A stretch of DNA of 64,000 nucleotides, from NCBI RefSeq assembly GCF_003312425.1, contig NZ_QNUX01000006.1:124001-188000 (forward strand), read 5' to 3'. The position numbers and the translations under genes are program-made. The notes under the pieces were generated by a model. The model ran no database searches. It saw only the letters and a program-made list of their open reading frames with translations, and was not told the DNA's origin. The stretch comes from Flavobacterium psychrolimnae (GTDB lineage Bacteria > Bacteroidota > Bacteroidia > Flavobacteriales > Flavobacteriaceae). The stretch's first letter is position 1. Every line of letters begins with the position of its first letter. Below, one piece after another: positions 17,284-26,695 of this stretch.

Positions 17284-20200
17284 ATGAAAAGTAAAATTAT
17301 TTATTTTCTGTTTTTCTTCTTTCCAATGCTGATGATGACAGCTCAGGAAGGCGGAATTAAAGGAACGGTAATTTCGTCTGATGACGGAATGCCGCTTCCA
17401 GGAGCTACTGTACTTATTTCTGGAACTTCCATAAGTACAACCACTGATTTAGATGGAAATTTTTCTTTTCTGAATGTAAATTCAGATGCTACAATTGTAG
17501 TTTCTTTTATTGGATATGCATCTCAATCTATTTTAGTTAAAAATCAAAAATCATTCAATATAAGCTTGCAAGTTGATGACAATAAGCTGAATGAAGTTGT
17601 TGTTACGGGATATTCCAAACAAAAGAAAAGTGACATAACCGGAGCTGTTGCTGTTGTAGACATGAAAGATCTAATGAAACAGCCAGAACCGAATCCTATC
17701 AAAGCTTTACAAGGAAGAATTGCTGGGGTTAAAGTATCTTCTGATGGTTCTCCAAGTGGAGGAAATACTAAAGTGGTTATTCGTGGAGTGGGAACCCTGA
17801 ATAATACGGATCCTCTTTATGTAATTGATGGAATGCCAACAAAATCAGGAATGCATGAATTGAACCCGAATGATATTGAAACGATTCAGGTTTTAAAAGA
17901 TGCTTCTTCAGCCAGTATTTATGGATCGAGAGCCTCAAACGGAGTGATTATCATTACTACCAAAAAAGGGAAAGCGGGTAAAATGAGAATTAATTTCAGC
18001 ACCTATTCTTCTTTTTCTGATTATTCAAGAAAGCTGGATGTTATGAACGCCAATCAATTCGGTCAGGCATTATGGCAGGCAAATATCAATGACGGACTTA
18101 ATCCGAACAATAATAATTTACGCTATCAATTTGACTGGACGGTAAATAATAACAAACCACAATTAAATAAAGTTTTGGTCCCTGAATATTTAGATGCTGA
18201 TCAGACTCTGAAAGCTTCAAATACAGACTGGTATGATGAAATTTCGCAAATAGGAATAGCCAATTCGTATGATTTGTCAGTTTCAAATGCATCAGACAAA
18301 GGCAATTATGTTTTTTCATTGGGATATTATGGCAATGAAGGTGTTGTGAAAACAACTGATTTCGAAAGAATTTCTGCAAGAATGAATAGTTCATATAAAT
18401 ATTTTGACGGTAAATTGGTGATTGGTGAAAATTTTAGTTTCAACCGTACTAATGAAGTTTCAGATCCTGGTGTTTTAGATCCTGCACTTCGGGCTTTGCC
18501 AATAATTCCGGTACGTACCGTTGATGGAAAAGGCTGGGGAGGTCCAGTAGGAGGAATGAATGACAGACAGAATCCAGTTCGTTTATTAGAATATAATAAA
18601 GACAATAAATATGATTATTTACGTCTTTTTGGAAATATGTATGCTGATTTAGAGCTTATTAAAAATCTTCATATCAAAAGTAGTTTTGGTCTTGATTACG
18701 GATTTTACAAAAAACGCACCTTACAAAGAAGTTATAAATCAGGTTACCTTCAAAATGATCAAAATTCAGTAACCATTGATCAGTCGCAAAGCGATAAATG
18801 GACTTGGACAAATACAGCTATTTATAGCCTGAATTTCGGAAAAAGCAATTTAAACCTAATGGCAGGAACAGAAATGTATAAAGATGTTTTTGAGACAAAT
18901 TCCTTACGTAAAAACGACTTTTTAATAGAAACGCCTGATTATATGTATCCGGATGCAGGAACGGGAGAATCTTTTACAAGCGGCACTTCAACCAACTATT
19001 CCCTGCTTTCTTATTTCGGCAAAGCGGATTATGAGTTCGATAACAGGTATTTGCTTTCGGCTACAATTCGTCGCGATGGTTCTTCACGTTTTGGTAAAAA
19101 CAATCAATACGGAACTTTTCCAGCGGTTTCAGCGGGATGGAGAATCAGCAATGAAAATTTCATAAAAGACAAAGCACCTGTTATTTCTGATTTAAAATTA
19201 AGAGCTGGTTGGGGACAAACAGGAAACCAAGAAATTAGTAATACCGCGGTTTACTCACTTTATTTAGCTAGTTATGCTGGCGGAAATCCTACATGGAACA
19301 CTTCTTTCGGAACAGCTTACGATATTGCTGGAAACGGAAATGGTTTACTGCCATCAGGTTTTATAGCTACACAATCAGGAAACGATGATTTAAAATGGGA
19401 AACAACTACACAAACTAATGTTGGTTTAGATTTTGGATTATACAAACAAAAATTAAGCGGATCTGTTGATTATTACATCAAAAAAACTGAAGATATCTTG
19501 GTTTTACCACCCTATTTAGGAGTGATTGGCGAAGGAGGAAACCGTTGGGTGAATGGTGCGTCGATGGAAAATGAGGGATGGGAAGTTTCTTTAGGATACC
19601 GCGATGAAACTTCATTTGGTTTGAAATATGACATTTCTGCGAATGTTTCGGCAAACAAAAATAAAATTACAGCATTACCTGATGAAGTTAGAAATAATTA
19701 TGGAGGAAATGGAGTTGATGATAATATTTTAGGGCGCCCGATTAACTCGATGTACGGTTATGTTACTGACGGATTGTTTAAAAGTCAGGACGAAGTTGAT
19801 AACTCAGCCAATCAGGATGGAAAAGGTCTTGGAAGAATCCGTTACAAAGATTTAAATGGTGATGGAACTATTACTGACAAAGACCGAACTTGGATAGGGA
19901 ATCCAAATGCAGGTTTGCTTTACGGATTTAACTTAAACCTATCGTATAAAAACTTCGATTTTAACACTTTCTGGGAAGGTGTAAATGATGTTGATGTAAT
20001 TAATAATACAAAATATCAAACTGATTTTTGGAGTGTTGATGATGTTGGGTCTAATAAAGGAACTCGTTTGCTGAATGCCTGGTCTGTGGATAATCCAAAT
20101 TCAACCATTCCGGCTTTGACAACTGTAGACAGAAATGCGGAATCAAGATTTTCTACTTATTATGTAGAAAACGGAAACTATATAAAACTTCGTGTGCTGC

Positions 20201-20388
20201 AAGTGGGATACAGTCTGCCAAAAGATGTATTGAAAAAGACTAGCATCGAAAGTTTTAGATTTTACATCAGTGGACAAAATTTATTGATTATTAATGCTAA
20301 AAATTTCACTGGTGTAGATCCTGAAAATGCTGGATTTGGATATCCGCAGCCAACGACTTTTACAGCTGGGCTTAATTTAACATTATAA
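17284..20388 (+). CDS. SusC-like TonB-dependent outer membrane transporter
   Basis: A 1034-residue protein: signal peptide, a carboxypeptidase-regulatory-like domain (about 24-100; GIKGTVISSDDGMPLPGATV), a plug with VVVTGY and the SusC-type LYVIDGMP and ASSASIYGSRASNGVI blocks, and a large beta-barrel ending in the aromatic/hydrophobic LNLTL. With the SusD protein encoded 22 bases downstream it would form the outer-membrane complex that takes up fructan oligosaccharides using TonB energy. Operon context (GH32 enzymes, fructokinase) sets the predicted substrate. Confidence 0.95.
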   Translation: MKSKIIYFLFFFFPMLMMTAQEGGIKGTVISSDDGMPLPGATVLISGTSISTTTDLDGNFSFLNVNSDATIVVSFIGYASQSILVKNQKSFNISLQVDDNKLNEVVVTGYSKQKKSDITGAVAVVDMKDLMKQPEPNPIKALQGRIAGVKVSSDGSPSGGNTKVVIRGVGTLNNTDPLYVIDGMPTKSGMHELNPNDIETIQVLKDASSASIYGSRASNGVIIITTKKGKAGKMRINFSTYSSFSDYSRKLDVMNANQFGQALWQANINDGLNPNNNNLRYQFDWTVNNNKPQLNKVLVPEYLDADQTLKASNTDWYDEISQIGIANSYDLSVSNASDKGNYVFSLGYYGNEGVVKTTDFERISARMNSSYKYFDGKLVIGENFSFNRTNEVSDPGVLDPALRALPIIPVRTVDGKGWGGPVGGMNDRQNPVRLLEYNKDNKYDYLRLFGNMYADLELIKNLHIKSSFGLDYGFYKKRTLQRSYKSGYLQNDQNSVTIDQSQSDKWTWTNTAIYSLNFGKSNLNLMAGTEMYKDVFETNSLRKNDFLIETPDYMYPDAGTGESFTSGTSTNYSLLSYFGKADYEFDNRYLLSATIRRDGSSRFGKNNQYGTFPAVSAGWRISNENFIKDKAPVISDLKLRAGWGQTGNQEISNTAVYSLYLASYAGGNPTWNTSFGTAYDIAGNGNGLLPSGFIATQSGNDDLKWETTTQTNVGLDFGLYKQKLSGSVDYYIKKTEDILVLPPYLGVIGEGGNRWVNGASMENEGWEVSLGYRDETSFGLKYDISANVSANKNKITALPDEVRNNYGGNGVDDNILGRPINSMYGYVTDGLFKSQDEVDNSANQDGKGLGRIRYKDLNGDGTITDKDRTWIGNPNAGLLYGFNLNLSYKNFDFNTFWEGVNDVDVINNTKYQTDFWSVDDVGSNKGTRLLNAWSVDNPNSTIPALTTVDRNAESRFSTYYVENGNYIKLRVLQVGYSLPKDVLKKTSIESFRFYISGQNLLIINAKNFTGVDPENAGFGYPQPTTFTAGLNLTL

Positions 20389-20410
20389 TAAAAGATTAAA
20401 TCGAAAAAAC

Positions 20411-22102
20411 ATGAAAAAAATAATATATATAGCAGGGTTTTTAGTGATGGGAATCATCTCTTCCTGTTCTGATTTTTTGGAAACTAACCCGCGTGGAGTA
20501 TTATCTGAGGATGATATTGTTACACCAGAAACAGTAGAAGGATTTATGAATGCTGCCTACGCACAATTAGGGAATGATCACTATGATTCGCCTTACAGTT
20601 TGTGGCCTTTTGGAAATGTTCGTTCTGATGATGCTTATAAAGGAGGAAGCGGAACAAATGATATTCAGAATTTTCACTTTTTTGAAGTATCGAATAATAT
20701 CAGACCTGATTTTGGTGAACTAGACAATTTTTGGTACATCAGTTATGTTGGAGTTTCCAGGGCGAATAAGGCTTTGAAAGCTTTGGAGCAAATTTCGGAA
20801 GCCGATTATCCGTTGAAAAAAAGACGTATTGCCGAAATGCGTTTTTTGAGAGGACATTTTTATTTTATGCTGAAAATTATGTTCCGAAATGTACCATACA
20901 TTACAGAAGATATTCCTGTTGAAGATTATAAAACGATTTCAAATACTGCAATTCCAAACGAAGAACTTTGGAATAAAATTGCAGCAGATTTTCAGGCAGC
21001 AGCCAATGATTTACCTGAAACACAGCCACAAGTTGGGCGTGCTACACAAAAAGCAGCTTATGCATACTTAGCCAAAACACGTTTGTATCAGGCTTATACA
21101 CAAGACGAAACATATGATGTTATAGGAATCAATACGCAGCATCTTCAAGAGGTAATTACTGCAACAGATAAAGTAATTGGAAAAGCATCTTTGGAACCTG
21201 ATTTTGCCAATAACTTTTTGCCAGGAACTTTTGAAAACGGTTCAGAATCAATTTTTTCTATTCAATTTTCAGATAACGATGGGACTTTATACGGGAGGTT
21301 AAATTTTTCGGATGTTCTTTCTACTCCTCAAGGATTGGGATGCTGCGATTTTCATAAGCCAAGCCAAAATTTAGTAAATGCTTTTAAAACAAGCGCTAAT
21401 GGTTTGCCAGAATTCGACACTTATAACAATCAGGATTTTGATTATAAAAATATAGATGCCAATACTGTTGATCCGAGATTGTATCATACAGTTGCAATGC
21501 CAGGTTTGCCATACAAATACGATCCGGAATATTTATATGTTGAAGCATGGGTAAGATCTCCGGGAACCTATGGTTATTTTGCTTCTTTAAAGGAAAATGT
21601 AGCGCCAAGCTGCAGCTGTGTTGTAAATATTGATCCCTTTTATGGAAATTCAAAAAACAGAATACAAATTCGTTATGCCGATGTGATTTTGATGCGTGCT
21701 GAAGCTTTGATAGAATTAGGAAGACAAGCCGAAGCTTTACCGTTAATCAATCAAATTAGAGAGAGAGCGGCTCAAAGTACAGGAAGGCTTCCGTATGTGA
21801 GTAACTTTAAAATCAATAGTTATGTTGATGGAGTTAACTGCAATTGGACAAAAGATTTTGCCCGTAAAGCATTGCGCTGGGAACGTCGTTTAGAATTGGC
21901 TATGGAAGGAAGCCGCTTTTTTGATCTGGTTCGCTGGGGAGTTAGTGATGAAGTTATGAATGCATTTTATGATAAAGAAAAAACAAAACGCAGTTATTAT
22001 CAAGATGCTTTTTTTGATGCACGTAAAGAAGAGTATTGTCCGATTCCGTTAAAACAGATTAATTTTAGTCAGGGATTATATAAACAAAATCTAGGGTACT
22101 AA
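20411..22102 (+). CDS. SusD-like glycan-binding outer membrane lipoprotein
   Basis: A 563-residue RagB/SusD family lipoprotein (IISSC, Cys19) with the typical LETNPRG start after the lipid anchor, a helical TPR-like core (RANKALKALEQI, RFLRGHFYF) and the late WERRLELAMEGSRFFDLVRWG motif. It caps the SusC barrel and binds the incoming fructan. It lies 22 bases after susC and 19 before the next lipoprotein gene. Confidence 0.95.
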   Translation: MKKIIYIAGFLVMGIISSCSDFLETNPRGVLSEDDIVTPETVEGFMNAAYAQLGNDHYDSPYSLWPFGNVRSDDAYKGGSGTNDIQNFHFFEVSNNIRPDFGELDNFWYISYVGVSRANKALKALEQISEADYPLKKRRIAEMRFLRGHFYFMLKIMFRNVPYITEDIPVEDYKTISNTAIPNEELWNKIAADFQAAANDLPETQPQVGRATQKAAYAYLAKTRLYQAYTQDETYDVIGINTQHLQEVITATDKVIGKASLEPDFANNFLPGTFENGSESIFSIQFSDNDGTLYGRLNFSDVLSTPQGLGCCDFHKPSQNLVNAFKTSANGLPEFDTYNNQDFDYKNIDANTVDPRLYHTVAMPGLPYKYDPEYLYVEAWVRSPGTYGYFASLKENVAPSCSCVVNIDPFYGNSKNRIQIRYADVILMRAEALIELGRQAEALPLINQIRERAAQSTGRLPYVSNFKINSYVDGVNCNWTKDFARKALRWERRLELAMEGSRFFDLVRWGVSDEVMNAFYDKEKTKRSYYQDAFFDARKEEYCPIPLKQINFSQGLYKQNLGY

Positions 22103-22121
22103 TCCATTTAAAAACAGCAAT

Positions 22122-23519
22122 ATGAAAAAATTTATATATAAAATCTGGATGCAGGCGTCTTTGATATTGGCATTGCTTTTCATGGCAACAGCTTGCGAAG
22201 ACAGTTTCGAAAATGGTGGTTTTGAGATCAATTCACCTTCTAATGTCATTTCTTTTAATCTAAAGGGAACAGCAGGAGAAATTGATCAGAAAACAGGGAA
22301 AATTAATGTGACGATGTCTTACGGATCCGATATTACAGCTGTAATTCCTGAAATTGTTTTGGAAGCAGGCTCAACATCGAATCTTGATTTAACAACTCCC
22401 ATCAACTTTACAACTCCGGTAAAGTTTAGAGTGATAAACGGTAATTTATATAAAGATTATACTATAACTGTGGCCGTTTTGAGTCCAATTAAGAGTTTTA
22501 AAATTAATGGAGTACCAGCAGTTATCAACGATGTCAGCAAAACGATAACTATGACTTTACCGGAAAATACTAATTTAACAGCACTGAAACCCGTAATCGA
22601 ATTAACGGATGGTGTATCTATTTCGCCTACTTCAGGAGCAACGGTTGATTTTACAAATCCGGTAACTTTTGTGGTAACGTCTAATGGAAAAAGTGTTAAT
22701 TATACCGCTAATGTAGGAGTACCAGTTACAGGTTTAGTAGTTGCCTTTTTGGGAACTGCTGCAACAAGAGCCGAAATAACAAATATGGATGAAATTACAG
22801 CTTCAAACTGGCTGTTTGAAAATTTCACAGGAGCCAAATATATGTCTTTCGATAGTGTTTTAAACGGTGCCGATTTAAGTGATGTAGATGTGATTTGGTG
22901 GCATTTTGATTCGGCTGCTAATTTGCCTTCTGTGGCATACAATCCTGTGGTAACAACAGCACTGAAAAGTTTTAGAACTAATAAAGGTAATTTATTGTTA
23001 ACTTCATTTGCTTCTCAATATGTTGATGCTTTAGGAATTGTTCCTTCAGGAAAAGGACCTAATAATGTTTTTGGAGATTTTCTTCCTAACGGATTTGTAG
23101 ATGGAAATTCATGGGGGATGTCATTTGTAGGACATGAGAATCACCCAATATTTGAGGGCTTGGTGACTTACGAAACAGGAAAAGCTAATTTACTGCAAAG
23201 CGGTACTTTTAGATTAAATCACACTGCTTGGTGGTTTTTACCGGAATGGGGTGGCTACGGAAACGGTGAAGGCTGGAGAAATCAAACCGGAGGAACAAAC
23301 TTAGCCAGCGAAGCTTGGGATAATGCTCTTGACGGAAGAGTTACCATTGCTGAGTTCCCGAACACAGGAACCGATAAAAATGTAGTCGTGATTTCGATGG
23401 GAGCTTATGATTGGTATAACGAAGCTAATAGTAGCGGCGTGCCAAGTCAAGCAAATGAGTTTATAGGCAATATCAAACTTATGACACAAAACAGCATCAA
23501 TTATTTAGCTGAGAATTAA
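22122..23519 (+). CDS. Surface glycan-binding lipoprotein, DUF4960-like
   Basis: A 465-residue lipoprotein (MATAC, Cys25). Two Ig-like repeats of about 80 residues (roughly 35-200) each end with a V.F.V.NG....YT..V pattern and resemble the tandem domains of other surface glycan-binding proteins. The C-terminal half (about 205-465), starting VAFLGTAATRAEI and with VIWWHFDS and HPIFEGL, resembles DUF4960. Position after susD matches the levan-binding BT1761 of B. thetaiotaomicron. It has no catalytic motif I recognise. Fructan binding is inferred from the locus. Confidence 0.75.
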   Translation: MKKFIYKIWMQASLILALLFMATACEDSFENGGFEINSPSNVISFNLKGTAGEIDQKTGKINVTMSYGSDITAVIPEIVLEAGSTSNLDLTTPINFTTPVKFRVINGNLYKDYTITVAVLSPIKSFKINGVPAVINDVSKTITMTLPENTNLTALKPVIELTDGVSISPTSGATVDFTNPVTFVVTSNGKSVNYTANVGVPVTGLVVAFLGTAATRAEITNMDEITASNWLFENFTGAKYMSFDSVLNGADLSDVDVIWWHFDSAANLPSVAYNPVVTTALKSFRTNKGNLLLTSFASQYVDALGIVPSGKGPNNVFGDFLPNGFVDGNSWGMSFVGHENHPIFEGLVTYETGKANLLQSGTFRLNHTAWWFLPEWGGYGNGEGWRNQTGGTNLASEAWDNALDGRVTIAEFPNTGTDKNVVVISMGAYDWYNEANSSGVPSQANEFIGNIKLMTQNSINYLAEN

Positions 23520-23540
23520 TCTAATTTGAAAACAATAAAA

Positions 23541-25097
23541 ATGAAATATAGAAACATAATAATACTGACTTCCATTTTCTTTTCAGCAGTTTCCTGCAGT
23601 CAGGAAGAAACGTATATTGGAGGTTCCATTTCAGGTGGCGAGTCAGAAATGACAGGTGTTTACCCCGCACCGCCTTCACAATGGATGGGCGGAACAGATC
23701 CATATTACAGTGCAGGCTATACAGGGGATATTATGCCTTTTTTTGACAACGGAAAATTCCATATCTATTTTCTTCACGATGCCCAGAATAAACCTGCGGG
23801 CAAGGGTTTTCATGATATCCATAAATATTTAAGTACTGATTTGGCTCATTTTACTTATGAAGGACAAATGATCCCATACGGAAAAACTACTGATCCTGAT
23901 TTTGCCATTGGCACTGGGTCAGTTGTAAAAGTTGGGAATCTTTATTATTTCTATTACACTGGTCACAATGGGACACCGGCTTTTGTGCAGTCAAATGCTA
24001 GAGAAAGCGTTTTGTGTGCTACCAGTTCTGATTTGAATAATTGGACAAAAGTTTCTTCTTTCAAGGTGATAGCACCAGCTGGGTATTATGATTATGATTT
24101 TAGAGATCCTCATGTGTTTTATAACGATGAATTAAAGAAATATTCGATGTTAGTAAGCACACAAACGGAACCTGGCAGAAAAGCGGTTTTACTGCATTTT
24201 ACAAGTGCTGATCCAGCTTCAGGAAAATGGGATGTACAAGCTCCAATTTATACCACAAGTCCTGAAGAAAATTATTTGATGATGGAATGTGCTGATATTT
24301 TTAAAATGGGTAATTATTGGTATTTGATGTTTTCAGAAAACTGGAGCGGTAATAAAGGAACGCATTACCGAATGGCAGCATCGATTAACGGACCTTGGTT
24401 GACACCAGAAAATGATATGATTGACGGTGAATATTTTTATGCAGGAAAAACAGCTTCTGACGGAAATAAAAGATATGTTTTTGGCTGGAATGCCAGAAAA
24501 ACACCTGAAAATGATTTAGGAAATAAAGATTGGGCAGGAAATATGGTTGCTCATCAGTTAGTACAAAATTCTGATGGAACCTTAGGCACTCAGGCATTAC
24601 AGTCAGTAAAAGATTTGTTTTCTAAAAAGACTGCTAGTGCAGAGGTTGATGAAACGTCAGGAAATGCTACTGCAAACAATGGAACTTATACTTTGTCAGG
24701 TTCAACAGAAAAAGCCATGATAACATTTAAGCCTATTGGAAAAAAAGCAAAAATAAACGCAGAAGTCACATTAGGGAAAACAAATGGAACAGCTGGATTT
24801 GTTTTTCATACCAATGATACTGGAAGTTATTACAAAATTGTTTTTGATATTGGAAAGGGTAAAGTTATGGGTTATAATTCGGCTTCCCAGGAAACTACCC
24901 GAATGCCATTTAAATTTCAAACGAGTACGAAATATGATGTTGAAATAATTACTGAAGGAAGCATAGTTGTACTTTACATTAATGGAAAAGTAGCTTTAAC
25001 CAATCGCATTTATGCAAGAGATAAAAATAGATGGGGATTAATTGCTGAAGGACAAAATGCTATAATTACAAATCTTCAGGTTACACAGCCTGAATAA
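23541..25097 (+). CDS. Divergent GH32-like fructanase lipoprotein
   Basis: From the ATG at 23541 the protein has 518 residues with a lipoprotein signal (AVSC, Cys19); a TTG five codons earlier is less likely. The usual WMNDPNG block is replaced by YTGDIMPFF, whose Asp63 would be the nucleophile. FRDPHV (Asp189) and MMECADIF (Glu249) match the other two clan GH-J catalytic blocks. After the propeller comes a beta-sandwich (about 370-518) with the GFVFH, YYKIVFD and LYINGK blocks of GH32 C-terminal domains. It may be the surface endo-acting enzyme of the locus, but this is inference. It lies between the glycan-binding lipoprotein and fructokinase genes. Confidence 0.82.
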   Translation: MKYRNIIILTSIFFSAVSCSQEETYIGGSISGGESEMTGVYPAPPSQWMGGTDPYYSAGYTGDIMPFFDNGKFHIYFLHDAQNKPAGKGFHDIHKYLSTDLAHFTYEGQMIPYGKTTDPDFAIGTGSVVKVGNLYYFYYTGHNGTPAFVQSNARESVLCATSSDLNNWTKVSSFKVIAPAGYYDYDFRDPHVFYNDELKKYSMLVSTQTEPGRKAVLLHFTSADPASGKWDVQAPIYTTSPEENYLMMECADIFKMGNYWYLMFSENWSGNKGTHYRMAASINGPWLTPENDMIDGEYFYAGKTASDGNKRYVFGWNARKTPENDLGNKDWAGNMVAHQLVQNSDGTLGTQALQSVKDLFSKKTASAEVDETSGNATANNGTYTLSGSTEKAMITFKPIGKKAKINAEVTLGKTNGTAGFVFHTNDTGSYYKIVFDIGKGKVMGYNSASQETTRMPFKFQTSTKYDVEIITEGSIVVLYINGKVALTNRIYARDKNRWGLIAEGQNAIITNLQVTQPE

Positions 25098-25120
25098 CAT
25101 TACTTTAAAATATTTTTAGA

Positions 25121-26017
25121 ATGAATAACGGAAAAAAACTTAATGCAGTGGCCTACGGAGAGGTACTTTGGGATGTTTTTGCCAATGAAAAAAAGATTGG
25201 TGGCGCACCGCTAAATGTGGCTTTGCGCATGAAAACATTAGGTTGCGAAGTGGCTATGATCAGCTGCGTAGGAAATGATGAGGATGGAGAAGCAATTATC
25301 AGTCAGGTAAAAAGCTTAGGACTTAAAACAGATGCTATTATTAAATCAGAAGATTTTCCCACTGGTTTGGTAAATGTTACCTTAAACGAGCGTGGTTCGG
25401 CAAGTTATGAAATTAGTTATCCATCGGCTTGGGATAAAATTGTATTGAATGATTTGGCCAGAAATTCAGTTAATAATGCTGACGTTTTAATTTATGGCAG
25501 TTTAGTTTGCAGAGATCAGGTTTCAAGACAAGCACTGGAAGAATTGCTGGAACTAAAAATCTATAAGGTTTTTGATGTTAATTTGAGAAAACCTCATTAT
25601 TCGTATGAAATGCTGGAACAATTAATGCACTCGGCTGATTTTATTAAGTTTAATGATGAGGAATTGTTAGAAATTACCGCAGCCATGGAGTCTCCGTTTA
25701 CCAGTTTGGAAGATAATATGAACTTCATAGCAGAAAGAACCAAAGTAAAGGCTATTTGCGTAACAAGAGGGAAACACGGGGCTTTGTTAATGTGGGAAGG
25801 TCAACTCTATGAAAATGAAGGGTATCCTGTTGAAGTAGCTGATACAGTAGGAGCAGGTGACTCGTTTTTAGCGGCATTAATAGCATCATTACTTACTGGA
25901 ATAGCTCCACAAACAGCTATTGATTTTGCTTGTGCAGTAGGAGCATTAGTAGCTGAAGCTCCTGGGGCTAATCCCGAGATTTCGAATTCTAGAATTGAAA
26001 ATTTAATGATAAGGTAA
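25121..26017 (+). CDS. Fructokinase, PfkB family
   Basis: A 298-residue cytosolic ribokinase-fold sugar kinase. Motifs: GGAPLNVA near 27-34 (substrate-binding side), the PfkB signature 1-type GNDEDGE, and DTVGAGDSF (241-249) with Asp247 as catalytic base and the anion hole GAGD. The family phosphorylates fructose to fructose 6-phosphate. It closes the fructan operon, 23 bases after the second GH32 gene, and is followed by a terminator. Substrate is supported by context and by GGAPLNVA, which is common in fructokinases. Confidence 0.9.
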   Translation: MNNGKKLNAVAYGEVLWDVFANEKKIGGAPLNVALRMKTLGCEVAMISCVGNDEDGEAIISQVKSLGLKTDAIIKSEDFPTGLVNVTLNERGSASYEISYPSAWDKIVLNDLARNSVNNADVLIYGSLVCRDQVSRQALEELLELKIYKVFDVNLRKPHYSYEMLEQLMHSADFIKFNDEELLEITAAMESPFTSLEDNMNFIAERTKVKAICVTRGKHGALLMWEGQLYENEGYPVEVADTVGAGDSFLAALIASLLTGIAPQTAIDFACAVGALVAEAPGANPEISNSRIENLMIR

Positions 26018-26046
26018 AAGTGTAGTCCTCAAAAATATTTTTAAAT

Positions 26047-26070
26047 AGCCCATTTTTATGGGCTTTTTTT
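26047..26070 (+). terminator. Terminator of the fructan operon
   Basis: AGCCCA / TGGGCT hairpin with a 6-base loop and seven T residues, 29 bases after the fructokinase stop. Confidence 0.85.
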
Positions 26071-26362
26071 AATATTTAGAAAGCACTTAGGATTTTTGGT
26101 GGTTTATATGAAACTTTTCTCGAACCACTTCATTAAGGAAGAGAAGAAGTTAGGTTTAAAATAATGACGTAGCTCTTTTGGAATAAATCACTGGTTGCTA
26201 TAGTAAAGTAAACATAGAAGCTAAAATGAGAATCCGAAATTTAGTGTTTCCAGAAGGATTGTCCATTAGGGCAGAGAATAGGGAATATCTAACCAAAAAA
26301 GTTAATGGAATTTTTGGCATGGTGACAGTAATGACAGGACTTAACGAAGGTGTAAAAATGAA
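26071..26362. other. Intergenic stretch without recognised content
   Basis: Between the fructan operon terminator and the tRNA terminator I see no gene with family features and no clear repeat. A short open frame here runs into the antisense of a tRNA and is not credible. Confidence 0.6.
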
Positions 26363-26392
26363 AAAAACCATCAATAAAATTGATGGTTTTTT
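26363..26392. terminator. Terminator downstream of the initiator tRNA genes
   Basis: AAAACCATCAA / TTGATGGTTTT hairpin with runs of A on the left and T on the right. On the minus strand it lies just past the last tRNA; it can act in both directions. Confidence 0.8.
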
Positions 26393-26397
26393 CTTAG

Positions 26398-26470
26398 TAG
26401 CGGGAACAGGACTCGAACCTGTGACCTTCGGGTTATGAGCCCGACGAGCTGCCTACTGCTCTATCCCGCG
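26398..26470 (-). tRNA. tRNA-fMet (CAT), copy 1
   Basis: A 73-nucleotide cloverleaf read on the minus strand. The first base C1 does not pair with U72, and the anticodon stem carries GGG/CCC next to the loop CTCATAA; both are marks of an initiator tRNA. The T arm is ACAGG-TTCGAGT-CCTGT. CCA is not encoded. The sequence is identical to copy 2. Confidence 0.95.
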
Positions 26471-26505
26471 ATGTGCGTTTTGTAATCTCAATAAGGCTAC
26501 TTTAG

Positions 26506-26578
26506 TAGCGGGAACAGGACTCGAACCTGTGACCTTCGGGTTATGAGCCCGACGAGCTGCCTACTGCTCTATCCCGCG
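26506..26578 (-). tRNA. tRNA-fMet (CAT), copy 2
   Basis: Identical over all 73 bases to copy 1, 35 bases upstream of it in the direction of transcription. The same initiator marks (C1/U72 mismatch, GGG/CCC anticodon stem) are present. The two genes are probably transcribed together. Confidence 0.95.
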
Positions 26579-26667
26579 TTGTTTCGGGTGCAAATGTACA
26601 ACGAATTTCCGTATTTCCAATAAAAATTTTAAAAAATGTTTTATTTCGTCTATTGACTTGATATGTC

Positions 26668-26675
26668 TACCTTTG
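26668..26675 (+). promoter_or_regulatory. Candidate -7 promoter element of era
   Basis: TACCTTTG, a full match to the Bacteroidota -7 consensus TAnnTTTG, 20 bases before the era ATG. A clear -33 TTG at the right distance is missing. Confidence 0.6.
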
Positions 26676-26695
26676 CACAATAAATTATAATAGAA

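Noticed and set aside
26226..26438. A 70-codon plus-strand frame ending in AGTGLEPVTFGL
   Set aside because: The end is the translated antisense of the initiator tRNA, a well-known artefact; the rest has no family features.
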